This document shows positions 1 through 9,379 of a stretch of DNA of 64,000 nt, in pieces. The position numbers and the translations under genes were made by a program. The notes under the pieces are model-generated. The model searched no databases, was not told the origin of the DNA, and saw only the letters and a program-made list of their open reading frames with translations. Each line of letters begins with the position of its first letter. Position 1 is the first letter of the stretch. Location of the stretch: contig NC_134390.1 in the NCBI RefSeq assembly GCF_035582795.1, positions 1,379,560 to 1,443,559 on the forward strand, read 5' to 3'. This DNA comes from Mycteria americana. Lineage: Eukaryota > Chordata > Aves > Ciconiiformes > Ciconiidae.

Positions 1-2550
1 CTGTCGAGGGCAGGGGTCCCTACCGAGCCCCCAGCTGTGCCCGCACCGGGGGCTGCTGCTTCAGTGGGGACCGCTGGCAGCTCGGGCCCCTCCAGCCGAC
101 CCCAAAAGCCTCACCAGACGTTTTCTGGCGTGGTTTCCCAGCCTTTCCCCTGTGCCTGCAAGATCTACGAGGCCAATTTAAAGCCCCCTCCACCTCCAGC
201 TCCTCTTGGGTTCTTTCGTAAATCAAATTGGGGATAAAATAGCATTCCAGGAACGCAGCGGGCCAGCCCCGGCTTTCTGTGGGAAAAGCAGCGAACGCAC
301 AGTGTCAGCACTGAATAAAGCTCGTGAGATGTCAGGCTAATTCTCTTTATAGCTCCAGGGCTGGCCTTTCCCACCGAGGACCGGGTACCCGCGCCAGCCA
401 GCAGCTCCCCGGGGACTGCCCCTGCGTGCGGCGGAGCTGTGCCAGCCCGGCGCGGTGGTGGGCGGCTGTCGGGGTTCAGGTGTTCGCGGGAGCGGGGCGA
501 GGGGTTTGCACGTGCAAGCGTGCGCCAGCACGGGCAGAAAGCTGCGCACGGGGCCGGGCTGCAGCCTCGATGGGCGGGTGGCACGGCTTTGGGTTGAGCA
601 GTTGACTCTGCTGCTTGTCGGTCGTGCAAGGATGGGGTTTATTTCCCCTGGATGAAAAAACAGTCGCGGGTTTAGGTTGGGTTTCCTGACTGTGCTGCAC
701 GCCTCCTCCATCCCTGCATCTGGTACCGACCCCTGGACAGCCATGGGACGAGGAGCCATCGAGCCCCCTCCTGCCGTCCCCAAGCACATACGGGATGGCA
801 GGACCCCGTGTCCTCGCCTTTCGGACGCAGCTTTGTGCTGGCTGATGAACAGAATTTAATTCTGCGCCAATTAGGGGCTAAGCTACAGACCCAGAATTGC
901 TTATTAAACCACAGATGGGAATGCTATTCCCAAGATTATTTAATTGCAAGTGTTTTAGCGATGTGCTCGCAAGCGGGGGTCACATCTCATCAACAACGCT
1001 CTCATCTCTCACTCGCCCCGAAACAACGGGCACAGCTTTCTGGAGCTGCTATTTCAGCCTCTTTGCAGACTCAGGGCAGCCGGTTGCCGCCGTGCCCGGC
1101 GTGCCGGGCTGTCGCTGCAGCAAACCGGAGCCTGGCATTAAAACCCCAAGGGGTTTCGGCAGATGAGATGAGGAGCTGCGAGCGTGGGGTTGTTGAAGCA
1201 CCTGACGGAGCTCGGAGACGCTGAATCGCAGCATCGGAGACGGCGAGGTGCGCGGGGGTAGTTAATAACCCCTAAAGCCGTCCTACAGAGGAACCGCGGG
1301 TACACGGGGCAGGAAAATGCTGAAACCTGCTTCCCCTCCTGCGGCCGTTCCCCAAAGGCAGAACGAGTTAAACGCTGGTATTTCCATTACACTGCCTGTT
1401 TTGGCATCGTTTCTTGAAAAGTAGTGGTAGGTTCTAGTGCATTTGCACACAAAAAACGCCATGGCCGAACTCTTTGTATCACTGGTGTGTGTATTTGCTG
1501 GCAGATGGTTGCAGAAGAAATCTTTTATATTTATCATCTCTTTGGCTTACCAGGACAAGATAACAAATCAGGGTTGAAAATACGATTCTGGGGAAAATGG
1601 CTCTAAATTACTGCACTCTAAGCATGTTGTTTTATTCTTTAATGTAGCTACTTTATGTATTTCTTTTCCTCAAACTATATATATTTCCTTTTTATTGGCT
1701 AAGCCTTTCCTAATTTATATTTTCATTACTTTGATTAATACTACTTCCACAGTGACATTATTATTCCAACGCAGTTTTGCAAGTGTCTTACCGAAACACT
1801 CGGCGTTAAATAATCTTCGGATTTAGTCTGCATGATTTGTAATTTAATAAGCAGTTCCGTTTCTGCGTTTTATCTCCTAATTGGTACAGAATTAGCAGTT
1901 ATCCTGGAATTAACGCAAGCTCTCGTATGCTTTTTTTTGTCGAAAAGAAAACCGATATAGGTATTATTTTAGCTGTAGTCGTTTAGCCGTAACCATAGCC
2001 GTATTAGCCATTTTAGGATCATCGCCTGGATTGTACCTTGAGCAGGAATATGCTGCCGTGGAAGTGATGCTGCTCTTTTCAGAAGGAAGATTTCAGTCTC
2101 CCAGGCAGCCGCATTTGATACTCCTTTAATTATCATTTGGTGAGCGTGATGCATCTTGTTCTCCCGGTATTTCCATACCCAGTTTGCTTCTTCCAATTCT
2201 TCCTGAAACCTGATTCCCAGATTTGCGTCTCTGAAGAGCTGTAAACACTTCAGATCTGAATCCAGCAAGGGCTTTAGCATCAGCCCTCCAGAAAACGATG
2301 GCTTTCACCTCCCTTCGCAGACAAAATATCTCTAAATCACGAACAATTAGCGTTACGGTTGGTCTAGAAGTGGCAGATTTCGCTTGGGAAAAGCAAGATT
2401 AAATGAAGTCCTCGGCTGCGTTGCGTTTTGCAGGCAGGCGGGTGCCGGGGCGATGCCGGGGAGGGCAGGCAGGGGTGCGTGGGCAGCAGTGGCCACCGGC
2501 TCTGCAGAGCTGCGAGGTGTGTGTCCGCCCGGCACAGAGGGCAAAGGGGC
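1..2550. other. Intergenic DNA, no gene recognised
   Basis: No open frame here resembles a known protein and I see no convincing exon with splice sites. The first 600 bases are GC- and CpG-rich (especially about 380-570). About 1560-1980 is a sharply AT-rich block. In the human layout the gene left of SLC48A1 is RAPGEF3, so its 5' end could lie near or beyond the left edge, but nothing in the sequence shows it. Confidence 0.5.
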
Positions 2551-2569
2551 ATTTGCTAATCCAAATCCA

Positions 2570-2645
2570 GCCCTAAACCCAACCCTAACCTTACCCCTAG
2601 CCCTAAACCTAAGCCTAAGCTTAAGCCTAAGCCTAACCTTAGGCT
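2570..2645. repeat. Degenerate telomere-like (CCCTAA-type) interstitial repeat
   Basis: About 75 bases consist of imperfect 6-7 base units such as CCCTAAA, CCCTAAC, CCTTACC and CCTAAG, the C-strand form of the vertebrate telomere hexamer with many variants. The right part is a run of CCTAAG/CTTAAG units. It is short and diverged, so it is an interstitial telomere-like tract or a telomere-like microsatellite, not a chromosome end. Confidence 0.65.
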
Positions 2646-2895
2646 AGTCCCTCACACGTGGATGTCGGCACCCCTGCAGCAGCGGGTCTCGGTGCAGGGG
2701 ATGGTCCCAGGCAGGTCTAATTTATGGACATGAACCAACCTAAGGAAGAAAACCAGACTTGGGGCCAGTTTTCCCTGCTGCAAACGCACCGCTCCGTCAC
2801 AGCTCAGCCCGGCCAGGCTCACGCGACGGCCGCAGCCCCTTGGAAATGTTCAAATTAAGAGGCTTTGCCTTACAAAGTCCTTTAGACCCACGGAG

Positions 2896-3015
2896 GAGAC
2901 ACCGAAACAGAGACACTGAGTCACCGAGACACCAAACCACCAGGACAGACACGGAATCATCAGGACAGACACCGAATTACCAGGACACCGAAATGCCGAG
3001 ACAGGGAGACACTGA
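2896..3015. repeat. Degenerate minisatellite, GACAC/ACCGA-rich
   Basis: Loosely repeated units of about 20-22 bases, each carrying GACAGACAC or GAGACAC followed by CGAA, are stacked over about 120 bases (for example CAGGACAGACAC near 2940 and 2961). The repeat gives a short repetitive open frame that is not a credible protein. Confidence 0.5.
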
Positions 3016-3386
3016 GAGACGGCGGCTTGGTGGCATCTGAAGGACCGCAGCCCCGAGACCCGGCACCAACAAATTGACTTACAGACCACTGTGGGTTTCA
3101 CAGTGAACAGAGTCGGGTGGGAGCCCACGGAGACCGAGAGGAACTGGCAGGCAGCTGCCGGGGGGGTTAAGGAAGGATTAATGAGAGGAGAAGGAAAAAC
3201 AGTTTTTCCCAAAGGGCCATTTTAAGGCAGCACTTGTAACCCTCCCTCCAACCAGGAAGGGCTGGGACCTCCCCATTTCCTTAACTTTTCCTTCTTCCTT
3301 TTGCCTTTGAGTCTTTAATATTCAGGGAGTCTAAATCACGGTGTTTCCCAGTTATTCCCATATATGAAATGCTTCTTTAAAGGAGG

Positions 3387-3407
3387 AAAAAAAAAAAAAA
3401 AAAAAAA
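3387..3407. repeat. Poly(A) tract, 21 bases
   Basis: An uninterrupted run of A. No transposon or processed copy is recognisable upstream, so it is listed only as a simple repeat. Confidence 0.8.
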
Positions 3408-5872
3408 GCCTCAAGGACAAATTCTCAAGAGATGAGCGGGATAAAATACCAGCCTGTTTCCAGCTCTCTGAAAACAAACAGGGCTACCCACATCTCGAAT
3501 GATTTTCCTCCTTTTGTTCCCAGATCCAGCCACCATCCAGCTTTCCCACCTACGGCGCGCGGGGCGGAGGGAGGAGGAGGAAGGCGATCCCTCATCCGGT
3601 AAATCCGGCTGTTTCCCAGCTGTTGCTGTGACTTTGCAGGCAGGAGCGATAACCAGGAGAAAGGCTCTGCTCTGGGCAACCTGGCCACCAGGTGCTGGTG
3701 GTGGAGAAAAGGGTCAAGGTCCAAATCTCTGCAAAATTAAGATGCCATCTGGGGTTGCCTGCTGTTGTGGGCAGTGCCCAAGAGCCGGGAAGCCCGTTTT
3801 GGGTCGAGAGGTGAAAAAACATCATTAGGTTGAGAAATGCAAGGAGGCCAAATCGGAGCTGTTGAACGGGAACGGCTGTATTCGCATCTGAAGCGGTTAC
3901 GACTCCTTTCCCCGCTTGCTCATTTCCATCTCATCCGCCTTCGTCTGCCAGAGGTTTCCACCCCTCGGAGCAGGACCACCCACGGCCGCTCCGGGTGGGG
4001 ATGTCCCAGGGTGGGGATGTCCCAGGGTGGGCAGCAGTCGCTGCCGTGGGCTTCTGCTAATGCGGAGCAGCCATAAATCGCTTGGAAAACGTCTATGCCG
4101 GCTGCAGAGGGGCTGGCAGGCATCCCTCCCCTGCCCGCGGCTCCAGCTCTCCGTGCGGTCAGCCAGGACACGAAGCTGGGGTTAACTCAGCCTCAGACCG
4201 CCCGCAAGGCAAAACGAGCAGCTCTGCGGTAAACTGGGCACTAAAACACCCAGCTGCCCCCTTCTCCGGGGCTATCGTGTCCCCACGTGCCTGGAGGACA
4301 CAGCTCCCACCCTGTCCCGTGAGAGCAGGGATTCCCTAAGTGAGAGATGTGAATCTCGCCCTGAAACGTGACCCAGAGCAGCCCATGGGGAAACACGGAG
4401 CGAGCGCCGGGCTGGCTGCTCCGGCTCCGGCTCATTCTGTCTGCTCAGTGAATCTTTAATTAGGCCATGCAAATTCCAGCAGCTTCTGATCATCTTAATC
4501 CCGAGGCCAGCTTGAGGTTGCTCTTGCTTGCAATGCGTGGGTGACCGCCTGCCCCTTCGCTTGGCTGAGGACGCTCCAAACTCATCTTGTCCAAGAATGG
4601 ACACGGGCGTGGACAAGGGTGATGCAGAGGCTCAGGGAATCATGGAAGCCACATCTCCGCTAGCTTAGCATCCCAAAAAACCTGGTGGTCAGCTGGACAC
4701 AGTGCAGGACTCTCGTCCGGTGATTGCATGTGTCTCCTGGGGAAGGAAGGAGGACCTATAGACTGATCACCCCTGGGCACCCCCATGCACACTCAGCTTC
4801 TCCTTACCTCCTGCAGATTTGGGGTTGCTCCGTGGATGGAGAGAATCCCCTTTGCTGAGGGGGTGTCGGGGGGACGCTAATCCAGGCGGCACTGCCTTTC
4901 CACCTGGGGATCAACATGGTTTTGCACTGTAACACCGAACTGATCGAAAAGCTGATTGCTGCCCAGAGCCAGGCTCTTTAGGCATCGAGGCGCACGCTCC
5001 TGCCAGCTGCCAGACCTGCTTTCACGGTGCTGGCAGGGATTTAAGGTGCAATCGCTTCTTGGGTGCGATTCTCCTGAGCTGGCTGAGATCTTTACCTCGG
5101 GACGAGGTGACTCATGCCCCGAAGTGCCCGTTTCTCTCACCGCCGGCCGGCCCAGACACGCACCTCTGCACCGCGGCAGCGGCGTGCCGAGGGTGATGTC
5201 AGCCCCTCCTGGGCGCTTATCGCAACCAGCATCGCCGCTCTCATCCTGTTTCTGACGAAGGGACACACACGCTGCTCTCTTCTTCATCGCTTTTGGGTTG
5301 GTGTCAGCTGCAGCCCAACGTATTTCTGCGTGTTGATTCTGCTCCTGAGTCCTATCGCACATCAGAGCTGGTACCTGCGCCCTTGAGCCGAGCTCCTCGA
5401 CAGACCCATCCTCAAAACCTGCCCCGTGTCTCAGCATCTCTCCACGACCTCCTCGTGCCTGCCTGTGCCCGGCGCAGAGCTGGGACACACCGACACAGGC
5501 TTGGGTGCCTGGGGGACCCGGCGGCTGATCTCCCACCGGCTCTCAAGTCTCGTCTGGTGGATGGTTATTAATGCAGGAGAGTCGTTTCCTTCTCGTCAGC
5601 AAAGGCGAAGGAGCACAGCAAAATGGATTTCTTTAGAAATCGATGTGCATTATGTCCACGAGGCCACTTTATTCCGCTTTCCAAAGCACCATTTACTCTT
5701 TCCCGGTATTTACCCGCAGCCATGTCCTGTTGTTTTCTATGGGAACAGCCCAAGGTCTCCCGAACCCATCACCCAGCCTGGAGACAGATCTACCCACTTG
5801 TGATCCCCAGATCCCTCCTGTAGCCTTTAAAAAGACACATTGACCATCTCTGAGGTTGGTCTAACTCATAGA

Positions 5873-5910
5873 CCTGCTCCCCAAAACCTGCTCCCCAAAA
5901 CCTGCTCCCT
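5873..5910. repeat. 14-bp tandem repeat, nearly three copies
   Basis: The unit CCTGCTCCCCAAAA occurs twice in full and a third time in part, head to tail, with no mismatches in the first two copies. A recent slippage-type expansion in non-coding DNA. Confidence 0.8.
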
Positions 5911-6929
5911 TTATTATATCTCCCCAAATCCTTCTGGATGACTTTCTGCTGTGGCCTGATCTTCCCTAAATGATCCATTTGAACCTTGATCATCTACAAA
6001 AAACCAGAATTTCTTGTTTCTGATCAGGTCAGCGAGGTTTTCTACCTGTAAAAAATTATTCCACAAAATCTTCTTGTCTTTGGCACCAGCCGTTCAGGCA
6101 GGCTCAGCAGAGTTGGGATGACACTACAGAAGTCGTCTCCAAATTTCTGCTGGGTAATTGGCGGAAAGTAGGTGTGAGAAGAGTCTGGGCAGAGAGAACG
6201 GAGATGGAGCTGATTTTACCTGTTTTGACACAGAATAGCTGACTGGCGTTTGCTGACGCCGCTTATTGCGCTTTCAGGTATGTGCACGCAGCATCTGAAT
6301 TCCTGCGATCGCTGCAGGAAATGTCAGGAAAGAGGGTTTTTTTGCAGGCTTTTGCAAGGCTTTTACGCTAAAACCCCACTAACGGCGTGTCCCTCCCCCA
6401 GCCAAAGGCACCCAGGACAAGCAGCCACCCATCCCAAGGGCACCTGATATTTTATTAATGTCACCGAGTCTTTGAGGACTGTGCTCAGCCCTGGGACGCG
6501 TCAGGCTGAGACGCAGCGTTGCTGAACCCAAACGAGCTGCAAGATAATCCGTGTTTTCGCCAGTGACCGTGACCGATGCACGTTCAGCATCTCAGGCGTG
6601 AGGTGTGCGCGGAATAATGTCCCACGGTGCGGTCCGAGAAATGCCTTCTCGCCTCCGAGCCCTGCGGTGAGCTCCCCTGTGAATTTTCCGATTCTTCAGC
6701 CAAGAACGTGATAAGGCTTCACGGGTCGGTCACACTGCGTAAACATTTTCTCCGCTCTCAGATCCCATGACCTGCTCTTGAACTGGTGGAGCTGAATCCT
6801 CAGCCACATCTCTCAGCCCCAGTGAACATCAACCTTTACAGGCATGCAGTGACTGTCCTCATCATGGCATCCTCCAAAAAACGAGGACCTTCCACATCCT
6901 CCCCACATTCTCTGACGGTTTGTCACTTG

Positions 6930-7345
6930 TTCCCTTCCACTCAGTGCTCGTTGCACCACATCTGGGTGCTGTGTCCAGTTTGGGGCCACCAATAGACGTC
7001 AATGAACTGGAGTGAGTTCAACGGAGGGCCACCAAGACGGTTTGGAGGCTGGAGCCCGGTTGGAAGCTGGAGCTTCTCCATGAGGGAATGGGGCTTGTTC
7101 AACTCAAAGAAGAGAAAAGTTCTGGGACACATAGCAGCAGCCTTGAGCACCTAGGAGGAGGTTATCGAGAAGGTGGAGCCAGGTTCTCCCATGGTGGTTC
7201 GTGGCAGGAGGCCAAAATCAGAGAGGTTCACATGGGATATACGGAGAAACTCCACCCTTGGTGGTTTTCAAGACCTCGATGGATAAAGAGGGAGGGAAGG
7301 GGAGATGTTGTTTCAGCGATGTCTCAGGCTGAAAGGGAAGGAGGC
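6930..7345 (+). mobile_element. Old CR1 LINE fragment (3' half, plus orientation)
   Basis: The order of short conserved words follows the 3' part of CR1 consensus sequences: GTGCTGTGTCCAGTTTGGGG, then AACGGAGGGCCACCAAGACG, GGAGGCTGGAGC, GGGGCTTGTTCAACTCAAAGAAGAG, a CATAGCAGCAGCCTTGAGCACCTA segment, GGAGCCAGGTTCTCCCATGGTGG, and later GGTGGTTTTCAAGACC. Divergence is high, it lacks the 5' part and most of the reverse transcriptase region, and the terminal ATTCTRTG repeats are not visible. Bounds are approximate. Confidence 0.7.
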
Positions 7346-7880
7346 TGCTGCCATCTAGAGCAGGGACTCCTCTGCGTGTGGTAGCAGCAGCCAAACTGCA
7401 CTTTCCCAGGCCTGGAAAGATCATCTTGGTAGAGATTAAACCCGGAAAATGAAGGAAAAAACATTACAAGCTGGAACAGAGCAAGTAATGGATTCCCAGA
7501 CTCTGGGCAGAGCATCCGTCCCTGCCGTCCTTGAGCGGCAGACGCTGCGCCGCTTACATAAGTGCAAATTAATAATTGATTCGAAATAGGTGGAAAAAGC
7601 CCATTCTTGTCTCCATCCCCGCTGCAAATTTCTGCCCCCTGGGTTTAAGCGCAGCCAAACCCAGCTCAGAACATGAAAAGGAAAAAGGTTAAAAAAAAAA
7701 AAAAAGGAAAAAAAGAAAAATAAGAAACCGGAAAAGTCCCAAACTATTGGAGAACTTTTATTAGGTGTCCCCAAACCACAATCCCACAACCAAGCAGGAT
7801 GGTGCTGGCTGAAGAAGGAAAAATCCCCGAGACACGAAGCGAAAGCCACGCAGAGAATGTCCCCAACCCCACGGGCTCCC
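7346..7880. other. Intergenic DNA between CR1 copy and minisatellite
   Basis: No gene is seen. An A-rich purine tract lies at about 7688-7725. The DNA then passes into increasingly C-rich sequence, the left edge of the large minisatellite. Confidence 0.5.
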
Positions 7881-9130
7881 CCATCTCCCATTGTCCCCGT
7901 GTCCTCATGCCTCCTGTGTCCCCCCACCTAATCCCACGCCACCCTGTCCCCCCATGCTCGCCATGTCCCCCCCATGCCTCCATGTCCCCCGTGTCCCCAT
8001 CCTTGTATCCCCAGCCCCCTGTGTCCCCATGCCCTCCATGTCCCCGCCTCCATGTCCCCTGTGTCCCCATGTCCCCACACCCTCCATGTCTCTTTTGTGT
8101 CCCTGCCATGTCCCCATACCCCAACCTCCCCATGTCTCCATGTCCTGTGTCCCTGTGTCCCTGATGTCTCCCTGTGTCCCCATGCCCCCCTGTGTCCCCA
8201 CACCCCATGCCCCCCCGTGTCCCCCATGTCCCCCTGTGTCCCCACCCCCATGCCTCCATGTCCCCTGTGCCCTCCTGTCTCCCCCATGTCCCCACCCCCA
8301 TGTCCCCACGCCCCCCCGTGTCCCCACTCCCCTATGTCCACCTGTATCCCCCATGCCCCCCGTGTCCCCACGCCCTCCATGTCCCCCCGTGTCCCCAGCC
8401 CTGTGTCCCCACGCCCCCCACGTCCACCCCGTGTCCCCCCATGTCCCCACCCCCGTGTCCCCACACCCCCCCCGTGTCCCCACTCCCCTGTGTCCACCTG
8501 TGTCCCCCATGCCCCCCGTGTCCCCACCCCTGTGTCCCCACGCCCCCCACGTCCACCCCGTGTCCCCCCATGTCCCCACCCCCGTGTCCCCACACCCCCC
8601 CCGTGTCCCCACTCCCCTATGTCCACCTGTATCCCCCACGCCCCCCGTGTCCCCACGCCCTCCATGTCCCCCCGTGTCCCCACCCCCGTGTCCCCACGCC
8701 CCCCCGTGTCCCCACTCCCCTATGTCCACCTGTATCCCCCATGCCCCCCGTGTCCCCACCCCTGTGTCCCCACGCCCCCCACGTCCACCCCGTGTCCCCC
8801 CATGTCCCCACCCCCGTGTCCCCACGCCCCCCCGTGTCCCCACTCCCCTATGTCCACCTGTATCCCCCATGCCCCCCGTGTCCCCACGCCCTCCATGTCC
8901 CCCGTCCCCCCATGTCCCCACCCCTGTGTCCCCACGCCCCCCCGTGTCCCCACTCCCCTGTGTCCACCTGTGTCCCCCATGCCCCCCGTGTCCCCATGCC
9001 CCCCCGTGTCCCCATCCCTGTGTCCCCATGCCCCCATGCCCTCCCGTGTCCCCACTCCTCTGTCCCCACGCCCCCCACATCCACCCCGTGTCCCCCCGTG
9101 TCCCCACGCCCCCCCCCGGGCCTCCCTCCT
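7881..9130. repeat. C-rich minisatellite with higher-order repeats (G-rich on minus strand)
   Basis: About 1.2 kb is built from variants of a 12-15 base unit (CCCCCCGTGTCCCCA, CCCATGTCCCCA). These are arranged in longer blocks marked by CACTCCCCTRTGTCCACCTG, which recurs near 8326, 8480, 8611, 8713, 8841 and 8951 (spacing about 155, 130, 102, 128 and 110). The minus strand has frequent G3-G8 runs, so G-quadruplex formation is plausible. Because the units seldom contain stop triplets, open frames of several hundred codons run through it on both strands. Their Pro/Cys/His or Gly/Thr/Trp composition follows from the repeat and is not evidence for a protein. The array ends just before the SLC48A1 promoter. 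Confidence 0.9.
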
Positions 9131-9137
9131 GTCCCCC

Positions 9138-9156
9138 CGGCCGCCAGGGGGCGCGC
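9138..9156 (+). promoter_or_regulatory. Near-consensus CTCF motif at minisatellite/promoter junction
   Basis: The bases CGGCCGCCAGGGGGCGCGC match the core of the CTCF motif (CCASYAGRKGGC type) across the full CCGCCAGGGGGCGC block; the differences from the common 19-base form are at the edges and one tolerated A-to-G. It sits between the C-rich array and the GC-box promoter of SLC48A1. Occupancy cannot be told from sequence. Confidence 0.6.
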
Positions 9157-9157
9157 T

Positions 9158-9240
9158 GGCGCGGGGCGGGGCCGGGGCGGGGCGAGGGGCGGGGCCGGGT
9201 GTCGGCGGGCGAGGCGGCGCGGCGGCGCAGCAGCGCTCCG
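9158..9240 (+). promoter_or_regulatory. SLC48A1: CpG-island promoter and 5' UTR of SLC48A1
   Basis: Three overlapping GGGGCGGGGC boxes (about 9163-9197) of the Sp1/KLF type are followed by a CpG-dense stretch leading to the ATG at 9241. No TATA box is visible. This is the usual architecture of a broadly expressed gene; the exact start site is unknown. CpG-rich sequence continues through exon 1 to about 9540. Confidence 0.65.
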
Positions 9241-9379
9241 ATGGCGGTGAGCCGGGCGCTCGCCCTGCGCCTGGCCTACGCGGCGGCCGGTGCCCTCATG
9301 GGCTTCTCGGCCTTCTTCACCTGGAGCCTGGCGCCGGCCTTCCGGCAGCCCGCCACGGCAGCGGCGGGGGGGCTCTCGG
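9241..9379 (+). CDS. SLC48A1: SLC48A1 coding exon 1
   Basis: Encodes residues 1-46 plus the first base of Gly47: the cytosolic N-terminus and the first membrane span (about residues 8-33). The donor is GTACGA at 9380. The exon is more divergent from mammals than the rest of the protein and very GC-rich. Confidence 0.93.

Larger units (their letters stand above)
3016..6929. other. Intergenic DNA with small simple repeats only
   Basis: No coding exon was recognised on either strand. It contains a 21-base A run (3387-3407), a GATGTCCCAGGGTGGGG doublet near 4000-4030 and a 14-bp tandem repeat at 5873-5910. Open frames are short, overlap on both strands and match no family I know. Confidence 0.5.

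Noticed and set aside
1-600. 5' end of RAPGEF3 at the left edge
   Set aside because: Expected from human gene order and CpG-rich, but no exon or protein similarity could be read.
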